Assembly (NCBI RefSeq): GCF_030814995.1
Contig: NZ_JAUSVX010000001.1
Coordinates: 248,001-312,000, forward strand
Length of the DNA stretch: 64,000 nucleotides
Direction of reading: 5' to 3'
DNA from: Labrys wisconsinensis
GTDB lineage: Bacteria; Pseudomonadota; Alphaproteobacteria; Rhizobiales; Labraceae
This document shows, piece by piece, positions 1 through 7,740 of this stretch. Every line of letters begins with the position of its first letter. The stretch's first letter is position 1. Position numbers and translations under genes: made by a program. The notes under the pieces are model-generated. The model had not been told where the DNA came from and made no database searches. It was given only the letters and a program-made list of their open reading frames with translations.

Positions 1-432
1 GCCACGCTCTCCCTGGCGCTGTGCACGGCCGCCTACACCGCCGAGATCTTCCGTGGCGGCCTGCTCGCCGTCCCGGGCCAGCAGATCGAGGCGGCGCGGG
101 CCTGCGGCATGTCGGGCCTCCTGCTGCTGCGCCGCATCATCGCCCCGATCGCGCTCCGGCAGGCGCTGCCGGCCTATTCCACCGAGCTGGTCCTGATGGT
201 CAAGTCCACCTCGCTCGCCAGCCTGGTCACGGTCTGGGAGGTGACGGGCATCGCCCAGAAGGTGATCCATTCGACCTATCGCACCTTCGAGGTGTTCTTC
301 TGCGCGGCGCTGCTCTACCTCGTCCTCAACCTGGTGATCGTGCGCCTGCTCGGCCTGGTCGAGCACCGCCTTTCCCCCCACCTTCGCGCCATGCCGGAAC
401 GGGCCCGCCCGCGCCCCGGCATGGTCGGCTGA
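1..432 (+). CDS. Polar amino-acid ABC transporter permease, C-terminal part
   Basis: The frame is open from base 1 to a TGA at 430-432, so the 5' end lies outside the window. The 143 visible residues contain the EAA-loop region of HisM/ArtM-type permeases ([15 protein letters not shown], followed by the [14 protein letters not shown] segment), which contacts the ATPase, and then hydrophobic segments. This is the inner-membrane channel subunit of a polar amino-acid or opine importer. It is followed 37 nt later by the matching ATPase, so the two are almost certainly one operon. The substrate cannot be told from the permease fragment. Confidence 0.88.
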   Translation, partial: ATLSLALCTAAYTAEIFRGGLLAVPGQQIEAARACGMSGLLLLRRIIAPIALRQALPAYSTELVLMVKSTSLASLVTVWEVTGIAQKVIHSTYRTFEVFFCAALLYLVLNLVIVRLLGLVEHRLSPHLRAMPERARPRPGMVG

Positions 433-469
433 CCGGGCTCAGGCCGGCCGTCGCTTCACAGGAGACGTG

Positions 470-1249
470 ATGACCACCTCGCCCGAGTCTGCGCTGATCG
501 TCAGGGACCTGCACAAGACCTTCGGCCAGCTCGAAGTGCTCAAGGGCGTCTCGCTGGAGGCGCGGGAGGGCGACGTCATCTCGATCCTGGGGTCGAGCGG
601 CTCGGGCAAGAGCACGTTCCTGCGCTGCATCAACCTCCTGGAGACGCCCGACTCCGGCGAGGTGATCGTCGCCGGCGAGGCCATCCGCATGCGGCGGCGG
701 CGCGACGGCCATGCCGAGCCGGCCGACCGACGTCAGGTCGACCGCATCCGCTCCGAGCTCGGCATGGTGTTCCAGAGCTTCAATCTCTGGTCGCACATGA
801 CCGTCCTGGAGAACCTGATCGAGGCTCCGGTCCATGTCCAGAAGCGCCCCCGCCCCGAATGCATCGCCGAGGCCGAGGCGCTGCTGGCCAAGGTCGGCAT
901 CGCCGACAAGCGCAACCACTATCCCGCCCATCTCTCGGGGGGACAGCAGCAGCGGGCCGCCATCGCCCGGGCGCTCGCCATGCGGCCCAAGGTGATGCTG
1001 TTCGACGAGCCGACCTCGGCCCTCGATCCGGAGCTGGTCGGCGAGGTGCTCAGGGTGATGCGCGCCCTGGCGGAGGAAGGGCGCACCATGCTGGTGGTCA
1101 CCCACGAGATGGGCTTTGCCCGCAACGTCTCCAACCGGGTGATGTTCCTGCACCAGGGCCAGGTCGAGGCCGAGGGGCCGCCGCAGGACCTGTTCGCCAA
1201 CGCGCCCTCCGAACGCTTCCGGCAGTTCATCGCCGGGCACGGCAGCTGA
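470..1249 (+). CDS. Polar amino-acid ABC transporter ATP-binding protein (HisP/GlnQ/OccP type)
   Basis: This 259-residue ATPase powers the importer whose permease lies just upstream. Walker A is GSSGSGKS at about residues 41-48. The Q-loop VFQSFNLW, the signature LSGGQQQR and the Walker B region [12 protein letters not shown] follow, then the switch VVTHEMGFA. The [12 protein letters not shown] segment and the length are typical of the HisP/OccP subfamily. A GTG at 467 is in frame directly before the ATG at 470; the ATG is preferred because GGAG at 461-464 lies 5 nt upstream of it. The substrate is unknown. Confidence 0.92.
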   Translation: MTTSPESALIVRDLHKTFGQLEVLKGVSLEAREGDVISILGSSGSGKSTFLRCINLLETPDSGEVIVAGEAIRMRRRRDGHAEPADRRQVDRIRSELGMVFQSFNLWSHMTVLENLIEAPVHVQKRPRPECIAEAEALLAKVGIADKRNHYPAHLSGGQQQRAAIARALAMRPKVMLFDEPTSALDPELVGEVLRVMRALAEEGRTMLVVTHEMGFARNVSNRVMFLHQGQVEAEGPPQDLFANAPSERFRQFIAGHGS

Positions 1250-1280
1250 GCCGCCCCTGCGGCCACCAGCGCCGCCGCCA

Positions 1281-1292
1281 TTAGTATACTAA
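1281..1292. promoter_or_regulatory. Perfect 12-bp palindrome upstream of the Lrp-type gene
   Basis: TTAGTATACTAA is a perfect palindrome in an A/T-rich patch inside otherwise GC-rich DNA, 80 bp before the Lrp-type start. A second short dyad (AGAGAA...TTCTCT) follows around 1316-1334. Lrp/AsnC proteins often bind A/T-rich dyads near their own promoters, so this may be an autoregulatory site. That role is inference. Confidence 0.4.
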
Positions 1293-1372
1293 TTCTGTAG
1301 ATTTAGAGTTGACGCGAGAGAAGGTTTTTCTCTAGAAAGGGATGTTTCGCCGCTTCCGTTTCCGGGACGTCC

Positions 1373-1903
1373 ATGACCGTTTCCGCCACATCCGTTTCCG
1401 CCACGCCCCTTTCCGCCACGTCCTTGCCGCCCGAGCCGGCGCGTCCGCGCATCGACGCGATGGACCGCAAGATCCTGCGGCTGCTGCAGGAGGATTCGAC
1501 CCTGTCGCTGGCCGAGATCGCCCGCGAGGTCGCGCTGTCGCAGACGCCCTGCTGGAAGCGCATCCAGCGCCTGGAGGCGACCGGCGTGATCGAGCGGCGG
1601 GTGGCGATCCTCTCCCCCGAGGCGATCGGGCTCGGGCTCACCGTCTTCGTCTCGATCGAGAGCGGCGACCATTCCCAGGAATGGCTGAGCCGCTTCTCGC
1701 AGGCCATCGCCGGCATGCCCGAGGTGATGGAATTCTACCGCATGGCCGGTGACGTCGACTACATGCTGCGCGTGGTCGTGCCCGAGATCGCCGCCTATGA
1801 CGGCTTCTACAAGCGCCTGATCGCGGCGGTGCCGCTCAAGAACGTCACCTCCCGCTTCGCCATGGAGCGGATCAAGGCCACCACCGCCTATCGCACGCTC
1901 TAA
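1373..1903 (+). CDS. Lrp/AsnC family transcriptional regulator
   Basis: Up to 176 residues. A winged helix-turn-helix (IDAMDRKILRLLQEDSTLS onward, through LAEIAREVALSQTPCWKRI) is followed by the RAM/AsnC ligand-binding domain, including the EFYRMAGDVDYMLRVVV segment. The family senses amino acids and related metabolites and regulates nearby transport or catabolic genes. The first 29 residues are unusual for the family and low in complexity: they come from three imperfect copies of a TTTCCGCCAC-type repeat and encode SATSVSATPLSATS. An in-frame ATG at 1460 would give a normal-sized protein beginning MDRKILRLL, so the true start is uncertain. Confidence 0.88.
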   Translation: MTVSATSVSATPLSATSLPPEPARPRIDAMDRKILRLLQEDSTLSLAEIAREVALSQTPCWKRIQRLEATGVIERRVAILSPEAIGLGLTVFVSIESGDHSQEWLSRFSQAIAGMPEVMEFYRMAGDVDYMLRVVVPEIAAYDGFYKRLIAAVPLKNVTSRFAMERIKATTAYRTL

Positions 1904-2454
1904 GCGTTTTGCGATTCGGCGGACTCGCCAGGCATCGCAAAGACGCGTCGAAACAAAGAGTTGGAGCAAAGCAGCGTTTCCGCCCAAACGCGCTTTGCTC
2001 CAGCGCCGCGGACACGCAGAACGCGAGCCGTCATCGCCACGCCACAGGCCGCGGGCATTTTTTGCGCGAATCGGGAACCCGGGCGGGACAGGATCGTTCT
2101 CCATCCCGGGCGTGGGCGAAGATGGGCTTCTCCCGGTCGGTCGAGGAAAAGAATTCTCGCCGCCTTGTGAAACACTCGACGATGGAGGAGATTCTTCCCG
2201 CGGCTTGTTCGATTGCCGCCGCGGGATTTGAAGGAAGCAGCTTGCGCCGCGTCACCATCGCTAAAGCGCCACGATCGCCATCGTGGGCTCCCGAGCATCG
2301 AGGGCACATCATGACTGTCCGTACCTGCGTTTCTGCGTATCCGGAGCTTTTCCCCCGCGCGAACGGCCTGTGTCGAATGTCCCTGGCCTGATCGCTCTTT
2401 TCCGAAGACCTCTTTCCGAAAGATGCCGGCTCAGCCGGCAGCGGGACTGCTGAC
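1904..2454. other. 551-bp intergenic region with several hairpins
   Basis: No convincing gene is visible; the open frames here have unnatural composition and no family resemblance. The region holds the inverted repeat at 1963-2001, a small dyad CACGAT-CGCC-ATCGTG at 2270-2285, and a hairpin TGCCGGC-TCA-GCCGGCA at 2424-2440 that ends 14 nt before the start of the next gene and could affect its translation. Confidence 0.5.
1963..2001. repeat. 16-bp-stem inverted repeat downstream of the Lrp-type gene
   Basis: The arms GGAGCAAAGC-GCGTTT and AAACGC-GCTTTGCTCC pair perfectly except for one bulged A at 1973, around the loop CCGCCC. It lies 60 nt after the Lrp-type stop codon. No T-tract follows, so it is either a non-canonical terminator or a dispersed intergenic palindrome. 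Confidence 0.6.
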
Positions 2455-2700
2455 ATGACCAATCCCTATCGATCCGACGCCTATATCATCGAAGTGCGCG
2501 GCCAGACCGCCGGCATCGTCGCCCGCGACGGACGGGTGTTCCGCTTCCATGCCTCCGACCATCGCTTCAACCCGATCGACGGCATGGCCTTCGCCTCGCC
2601 CCGCGCCGCCGAGAAGGCAGCGCACGGCCTGCTCGCGGCGCAGGCCAGGCGCCGGCGCGCCGCCATCCGCCGCCAGATCGGCAGCCTCCTGACCGTCTAA
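2455..2700 (+). CDS. Small hypothetical protein
   Basis: 81 residues. The N-terminal half looks like a compact beta-rich domain (YIIEVRGQTAGIVARDGRVFRFHAS) and the C-terminal third is a basic helix rich in Ala and Arg (AQARRRRAAIRRQIG). Codon use matches the neighbouring real genes. I do not recognise a named family. A 7-bp hairpin sits just before the start codon. A basic helix like this could bind nucleic acid or another protein, but nothing visible supports a specific function. Confidence 0.6.
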   Translation: MTNPYRSDAYIIEVRGQTAGIVARDGRVFRFHASDHRFNPIDGMAFASPRAAEKAAHGLLAAQARRRRAAIRRQIGSLLTV

Positions 2701-2869
2701 GCAGCTTCTCGTGGCTTCAGCCACGGGTTGCTCAGACTGCCACCCCTTCGGCAGCCTGCAGGATTTCCGAGCCCGCCCTGGGGCCGAGCTCGGAAATTCC
2801 GCTTGGCGCCGTTGCGGCAGCCTCGCCGGCGTGGCAACAGGAACACTGTCCCGCGAGCGAGGCCCCATC

Positions 2870-3685
2870 ATGAGCATCGCCGTCGAAATCGCCGAATCGC
2901 TGGCGGCGGACGCCAGCCATCACGGCGGCACCTTCAACGACCTCGTCCTGCAGCGCCTCGAGGAGCTGATCGGCTCCAGCTTCGGGCGCACGCTCGAGAC
3001 CGGCTGCGGCAAGAGCACCATCTTCTTCTCCCGCGCCTCGCGCGAGCATCTCGCTTTCGCCATCGACGATCGCGGCGCGCCCGGGTCGAGCCTCGCCTTC
3101 GTCGAGGCGAGCCCGCTGTTCCGCCCCGAAGCCTGCCGCTTCGTGCTCGGGCCGACCCAGGCGACGCTGCCCCGCCACGCCTTCGATCCGCCCGCCTTCG
3201 ACGTGGTGCTGCTCGACGGGCCGCACGGCTATCCCTTCGTCGAGCTCGAATATTATTTCCTCTATCCGCAGATCCGCCCCGGCGGCCACCTCATCGTCGA
3301 CGACGTGCACATACCGACCATCGGACGCTTCGCCGACTTCTTGTTCGAGGAGCCGATGTTCGAGCTGGTCGAGACGGTCGTGACCACGGCGCTGTTCCGC
3401 CGCACCGAGGCGCCGGCGTTCGATCCGCTCTGCGACGGCTGGTGGCGCCAGCCCTACAACCGGCGCCGCATCAGCCCCGGCAAGGCCGACCTCCACCTCG
3501 CCGACCGGCCGCCGGTCGACTTCTTCTCGGCGCAGAAGCTCGACCAGCTCCTGATGGACGGCCATCTCGGCGTCCATCTCGGCGAAGCGCCGCAGGGCGC
3601 CCGGCCCTCCTATGTGCCGCCTCCGCCGGAGCCGCCGCCCCGGCCCGGCCTCATCGCCCGCCTGGCCGCGGCGCTGAAGGGGTAG
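2870..3685 (+). CDS. Class I SAM-dependent methyltransferase-like protein
   Basis: 271 residues from the ATG at 2870; the frame is open further upstream but without family-like sequence. A glycine-rich SAM loop (RTLETGCGKSTIFFS) is followed by FDVVLLDGPHGYPFVELEYYFLYPQIRPGGHLIVDDV. This is the pattern of the Methyltransf_24 group, in which the acidic LLDGPHGY motif sits after strand 4. The C-terminal tail is proline-rich (PPPPEPPPRPG). Such proteins often occur near surface-polysaccharide genes and act on unknown small or glycan substrates. A hairpin (CGTGGC-TTCA-GCCACG at 2710-2725) and a dyad (ATTTCCGAGC...GCTCGGAAAT) lie in the 169-bp gap before it. Confidence 0.72.
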   Translation: MSIAVEIAESLAADASHHGGTFNDLVLQRLEELIGSSFGRTLETGCGKSTIFFSRASREHLAFAIDDRGAPGSSLAFVEASPLFRPEACRFVLGPTQATLPRHAFDPPAFDVVLLDGPHGYPFVELEYYFLYPQIRPGGHLIVDDVHIPTIGRFADFLFEEPMFELVETVVTTALFRRTEAPAFDPLCDGWWRQPYNRRRISPGKADLHLADRPPVDFFSAQKLDQLLMDGHLGVHLGEAPQGARPSYVPPPPEPPPRPGLIARLAAALKG

Positions 3686-3799
3686 GCCCGTCGGCGCCTC
3701 GCCTGTCCGGCAGATCGGCTCGTTCTCCCCATCGACGGCTTCCCTCCGCCGCATGCGGAACAACCGCATTGCGCTGCCGCGTCAACTATGCTCCTATTT

Positions 3800-3819
3800 G
3801 TGCGAGGCTCGCACGAACA
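3800..3819. promoter_or_regulatory. Candidate ROK-regulator operator upstream of the sugar ABC operon
   Basis: GTGCGA-GGC-TCGCAC at 3800-3814 is a perfect interrupted palindrome. The overlapping 17-mer at 3803-3819, read on the minus strand as TGTTCGTGCGAGCCTCG, recurs exactly at 10737-10753 upstream of the ROK regulator gene. It sits about 100 bp before the binding-protein start, a reasonable operator position. Control by the ROK protein is inference. Confidence 0.55.
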
Positions 3820-3918
3820 TTCACGAGACGAGCCCCGTGCCGCGGCCGGCACGACCATCCATCCGGCCACAACGCAAGGCGGCTGCCGATGCCGGAGGCC
3901 GCCGCAGAGGGGACGACG

Positions 3919-4857
3919 ATGAGACTAGCCACGACCTTTGGGACTGCCCTGCTGCTGGCGCTGGCCGCAGCCCCGATCGCCCGGGCCGACGATGCCAAGC
4001 TCGCCATCGGCATCGTGACCTTCTCCACCTCCGACCTGAACACCAACGCCATGGTCGACACCATGACCACGGCGGCTCAGGCCAAGGGCTGGACCGTCAC
4101 CAATCTCAACGCCCAGGGCGAGCCGCTGCAGGCCAACACCGCCATCAAGCAGCTGGTCACCAAGGGCGTCGACGCCATCATCGTCACCGTGTTCGATTCG
4201 AACTCGCTGGCTGCCGGCATCGATGCGGCCCGGGAGGCCGGCATTCCCATCCTCTCCGCCGGCGGCGGCCTGGCGCCCGGCGTGGCGCTCGCCGCCAGCA
4301 CCGGCGCCGGCCAGCCGATGGTCGACCTGATGCTGAAGGAGCTCGGCGGCAAGGGCACGGTGCTCGACCTCACCTATCATCCCGGCATCCCCTGCCGGGA
4401 GCGCGCCGACGCCTTCGACGCGGCGATGAAGCTCAACCCCGCGATCAAGCCGACCAGCCACGAGATCGACATCCAGAGTGCCGCCGCCTCCTCCCAGGCC
4501 GCCACCTCGGCCTGGCTCAGCGCCAATGCCGGCGCGGGCGGGCCCTTCGCCATCTTCAACTGCTACGACGACAATGCCATGGGCGCGATCGCGGCGCTGA
4601 AGCAGAACGAGCGCCGGGACGTGAAGGTCTATTCCTACAACGCCACCGCCCCGGCGCTGCAGGCGGTGCGCGAGGGCAGCATGACCGCGACGCTGTCGGT
4701 CGACGTGACCTCCGCCGGCAAGATCCTGGTCGACGCCATTCCCGAGATCCGCCGCCAGGGCGCCGCCTGGACGCCGAAATCGGTGATCCCCGACCACGTC
4801 ATCGTCACCAAGGACAATGTCGAGGACTACATCAAGGCCCATCCGGACCGGGGCTGA
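3919..4857 (+). CDS. Sugar ABC transporter periplasmic substrate-binding protein (RbsB/FrcB type)
   Basis: 312 residues. The signal peptide is MRLATTFGTALLLALAAAPIARADD, with cleavage likely after ARA. The mature part is a type I periplasmic-binding-protein fold of the Peripla_BP_4 kind: KLAIGIVTFSTSD at the N-terminus, QLVTKGVDAIIV, and the hinge-region segment FNCYDDNAMGAIAALK. It delivers substrate to the permease and ATPase encoded next. The start was chosen for the signal peptide and the GAGGGG at 3906-3911; an ATG at 3889 would extend it. The ligand is probably a sugar or sugar derivative, but the two hydrolases in the operon may mean an amide-bearing or cyclic compound. Confidence 0.88.
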   Translation: MRLATTFGTALLLALAAAPIARADDAKLAIGIVTFSTSDLNTNAMVDTMTTAAQAKGWTVTNLNAQGEPLQANTAIKQLVTKGVDAIIVTVFDSNSLAAGIDAAREAGIPILSAGGGLAPGVALAASTGAGQPMVDLMLKELGGKGTVLDLTYHPGIPCRERADAFDAAMKLNPAIKPTSHEIDIQSAAASSQAATSAWLSANAGAGGPFAIFNCYDDNAMGAIAALKQNERRDVKVYSYNATAPALQAVREGSMTATLSVDVTSAGKILVDAIPEIRRQGAAWTPKSVIPDHVIVTKDNVEDYIKAHPDRG

Positions 4858-4873
4858 GCAAGATCCGAGTGCC

Positions 4874-4891
4874 GGGCCGGCGATCCGGCCC
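4874..4891 (+). promoter_or_regulatory. Intercistronic stem-loop after the binding-protein gene
   Basis: GGGCCGG-CGAT-CCGGCCC forms a 7-bp GC stem 17 nt after the binding-protein stop. Stem-loops at this place in ABC operons commonly protect the binding-protein message and lower downstream expression. No T-tract follows, so full termination is unlikely. Confidence 0.5.
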
Positions 4892-4913
4892 GCAACCCGC
4901 AGGGCGATCGAGC

Positions 4914-5945
4914 ATGACGACAGGGGACAGGACGGGAATGGTGGCGGGGCGCCCCGGCATGGCAGCCGTCCTCGCCGCGCTCCGGGGCGGGGGCGCCTCG
5001 GGCCCGATGCGGCTGCTCAGCACCTATGGCACGCTCCTCGCCCTCGGCCTGATGATCGCGGTCTTCGCGGCGCTGGAGCCCGGCACTTTCGCGACCTATC
5101 GAAATTTCCGAAACATCTTCAATGATATGGCTATCGCCGCCATCATTGCCGCCGGCCTGACCGTGCCCCTGGTCGGCGGTGATTTCGACCTCAGCATCGG
5201 CTATGTCGCCAGCTTCAGCGGCCTGCTGGTCGTCGGCCTTCTCAGCGACAATCAATGGCCGATCCCGCTCGCCGTCGCCGCCGTGGTCGGGCTTGGCGCG
5301 CTCATCGGCATCGTCAACGGCGTCATCGTCTCCAAGATCGGCGTCAACGCCTTCATCGCCACGCTCGGCACCGGCACGGTGGTGGTCGGGCTCAACTATG
5401 CCTATTCCGGCGGCATCCCGCTGCAGCTCAGCCATGGGCTGTCCTTCACCGACATCGCCCTCGGCCGGATCGTCGGCATCCCGCACCTCGTCCTGATCAT
5501 GGCCGCGGTGCTGGTGCTGCTCTGGGTAGTCCTGAACCGCACCGTCCAGGGCCAGCACATCAAGGCGATCGGCGTCAGCGCCGAGAATGCGCGCCGCGCC
5601 GGCATCGCGGTCGACCGCTGCCGCATCGTCGCCTTCGCCATCGCCGGCACGTGCGCCGCCCTCGCCGGCGTGCTGATGGCCTCCAACCTCGGCTCGGGCC
5701 AGGTGGCGGCCGGGGACGGCTTCATGCTCACCTCCTTCTCCGCCGCCTTCCTCGGCTCGGCGGCGTTGCGGGAGGGGCAGTTCCACATCCTCGGCACCTT
5801 CATCGGCGTGCTGACGGTGGCCGTCGGCAACAATGGCCTGGCGATGATCGGGGCGCCGATCTTCACCCAGTACCTGTTCTCCGGCGGCCTCCTGGTGGTC
5901 GCGGTCGCCCTCGGCGGGATCGGTCGGCGCTATGTCAGAGGCTGA
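4914..5945 (+). CDS. Sugar ABC transporter permease (RbsC/FrcC type)
   Basis: 343 residues with about eight to ten hydrophobic segments. The family-typical segment VGGDFDLSIGYVASFSG (BPD_transp_2) is followed by GVNAFIATLGT and by IKAIGVSAENARRAGIAV, the region that docks the ATPase. This is the inner-membrane channel of the importer. ATG 4914 is used; an in-frame ATG at 4938 is an alternative. The 3' end overlaps the ATPase gene by 14 nt, which implies translational coupling. It lies 56 nt after the binding-protein gene. Confidence 0.9.
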   Translation: MTTGDRTGMVAGRPGMAAVLAALRGGGASGPMRLLSTYGTLLALGLMIAVFAALEPGTFATYRNFRNIFNDMAIAAIIAAGLTVPLVGGDFDLSIGYVASFSGLLVVGLLSDNQWPIPLAVAAVVGLGALIGIVNGVIVSKIGVNAFIATLGTGTVVVGLNYAYSGGIPLQLSHGLSFTDIALGRIVGIPHLVLIMAAVLVLLWVVLNRTVQGQHIKAIGVSAENARRAGIAVDRCRIVAFAIAGTCAALAGVLMASNLGSGQVAAGDGFMLTSFSAAFLGSAALREGQFHILGTFIGVLTVAVGNNGLAMIGAPIFTQYLFSGGLLVVAVALGGIGRRYVRG

Positions 5946-6759
5946 GATCCCGCCCATGGCGGCCGACGCCATCACGCCGCTCGTCCGCCTCAGGCACGTC
6001 ACCAAGAGCTTCGGGGCGATCCAGGCCCTGCAGGACCTGACCCTCGACCTCCGGCGCGGCGACGTCGTCGGCCTGGTCGGCGACAACGGCGCCGGCAAGT
6101 CGACCCTGGTCAAGATCCTGTCGGGCGCGCACGAGCCGACGTCGGGCGAGATCCTGCTCGACGGGGTGCCCCACACCCTGGCGCCGCCGGCCGAGGCCCA
6201 GCGCCTCGGCATCGAGACCGTCTACCAGGACCTCGCCCTGATCGGCAGCTTCACCGCGGCCGAGAACTTCTTCCTCGGCCGGGAGATGGCCTGGGGCCGC
6301 GGCCCGGCTCTCTTCCGCTTCATGCGGCGGGCGGCGATGGCCGATGCCGCCATGCGCGGCCTCGAGACGCTGCATATCGCCATCCCGCAGGCGCGCACCC
6401 TGCCGGTGGACCGGATGTCGGGCGGCCAGCGCCAGATCGCCGCCATCGCCCGCGCCGCCTTCTGGGGCAGCAAGCTGCTGCTGCTCGACGAGCCGACGGC
6501 GGCGCTCGGCGTGCGCGAATCGCGCGAGGTGCTGGACCTGATCGGCCGGCTGAGCCAGCGCGGGCTGACCATCGTGATGGTCACCCACAACCTCGAGCAC
6601 CTCTGGTCGGTCTGCAACCGCGTCGTGGTGCTGCGCCGCGGCGCCAAGGTGGCGGACCTGGTGAGCCGCAACACCGTCATGGACGAGGTCGTCGCCTATA
6701 TCACCGGCGCCAGGGGCGAGCGGGTGGCCGCCGTGCCCGATCTCGGAGCCGCGTCGTGA
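5932..6759 (+). CDS. Sugar ABC transporter ATPase, single-domain (FrcA type)
   Basis: 275 residues with one nucleotide-binding domain: Walker A GDNGAGKST near residues 49-57, Q-loop VYQDLALIG, signature MSGGQRQ, Walker B LLLLDEPTAALG and switch VTHN. RbsA-type sugar ATPases are usually about 500 residues with two tandem domains; one-domain forms occur in FrcBCA-like fructose importers. A homodimer is therefore expected. The start overlaps the permease and the stop overlaps the cyclase-family gene by 4 nt (GTGA), placing that enzyme in the same transcript. Confidence 0.9.
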   Translation: MSEAEIPPMAADAITPLVRLRHVTKSFGAIQALQDLTLDLRRGDVVGLVGDNGAGKSTLVKILSGAHEPTSGEILLDGVPHTLAPPAEAQRLGIETVYQDLALIGSFTAAENFFLGREMAWGRGPALFRFMRRAAMADAAMRGLETLHIAIPQARTLPVDRMSGGQRQIAAIARAAFWGSKLLLLDEPTAALGVRESREVLDLIGRLSQRGLTIVMVTHNLEHLWSVCNRVVVLRRGAKVADLVSRNTVMDEVVAYITGARGERVAAVPDLGAAS

Positions 6760-7715
6760 GCGGGCCCGATCGCGAGGCGCTGGCGCGCCTGCTGGCGGAC
6801 TGCCCGATCAGATGGGGCCATTGGGGCCCGGAGGACGAGGTCGGTGCGCTGAATTACCTCACGCCCGACGAGGTCCGGGCGGGCCTCGCCACGGTGCGCG
6901 ACGGGCGGACCTTCACCCTGGGCGCGCCGCTGGCGACGCCGCAGGGCGATCCGGTCTTTCCCGGCCGCTGGGCCGCGCGCCGCTTCGTCGTCGCCGACAA
7001 GGCCGGCTTTCGTGCCGGCCATTGGCAGCCGCTGCCGGGGGGCCTCGAATTCGCCGACGACTACGTCACCGGCTTCGCCCAGGCCAGCACCCATTGCGAC
7101 GCCCTCGGCCACATGTGGTACGGCGACCGGCTCTGGAACGGCTATTGCGCCGATTGCAGCAATGGCGGCATGCGCAAGGCCGGCATCGAGCCGATCGCCG
7201 CGCGCGGTATCGTCGGGCGCTGCCTCCTCCTCGACATCGCCCGCCATCGCGGCCGCGACGCCCTCGGCCGGGCCGAGACCTTCGACCATCGCGACCTCCT
7301 GGCCTGCGCCGCCGCGCAGGGCGTCGCGATCGCGCCGCGCACGATCCTGATGCTGCGGACGGGCTGGCTCGGCGCCCTGCTCGACGGCCGCGAGGCGATC
7401 GGGCCCGACTATTGGGAGCCGGGCCTGACCTTCAGCCGCGATCTCGTCGCCTGGTTCGACGCGATGCAGATCCCCTGCCTGGTCACCGACACCCTCGCCA
7501 ACGAGACCACCTACGAGCCCAGGACCGGCGTGATGCTGCCGCTGCACGGCGCCCTGATGCGCAATCTCGGCGTCGTCTTCACCGAGGCGGCCTTCCTCGA
7601 CGACTTCGCCGCCGACTGCGCCGAGGACCGCCGCTACGAGGCCTTCTACTGCGCCAGCCCCATCAAGGTCGCCCAAGGCACCGGCGGCTCGATCAATCCG
7701 GTGGTGCTGAAGTGA
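6756..7715 (+). CDS. Cyclase-family (kynurenine-formamidase-like) metal hydrolase
   Basis: 319 residues, GTG start inside the stop of the transporter ATPase. The segment ASTHCDALGHMWY matches the cyclase-family (PF04199) metal-binding pattern HxxxDxxxH, and the family hydrolyses cyclic or aryl amides and lactones. The N-terminal WGPEDEVGALNYLTPDEV segment is typical of the long bacterial branch rather than of the roughly 210-residue KynB. Coupled translation with the importer suggests that it acts on the imported compound or its first product. Substrate unknown. Confidence 0.82.
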   Translation: MSGPDREALARLLADCPIRWGHWGPEDEVGALNYLTPDEVRAGLATVRDGRTFTLGAPLATPQGDPVFPGRWAARRFVVADKAGFRAGHWQPLPGGLEFADDYVTGFAQASTHCDALGHMWYGDRLWNGYCADCSNGGMRKAGIEPIAARGIVGRCLLLDIARHRGRDALGRAETFDHRDLLACAAAQGVAIAPRTILMLRTGWLGALLDGREAIGPDYWEPGLTFSRDLVAWFDAMQIPCLVTDTLANETTYEPRTGVMLPLHGALMRNLGVVFTEAAFLDDFAADCAEDRRYEAFYCASPIKVAQGTGGSINPVVLK

Positions 7716-7740
7716 CCGCCCTGCCCAAGGAAGCGATGCG

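Noticed and set aside
1909-2391. A 160-codon open frame in the gap after the Lrp-type gene
   Set aside because: It overlaps hairpins, lacks a ribosome site and shows no family resemblance.
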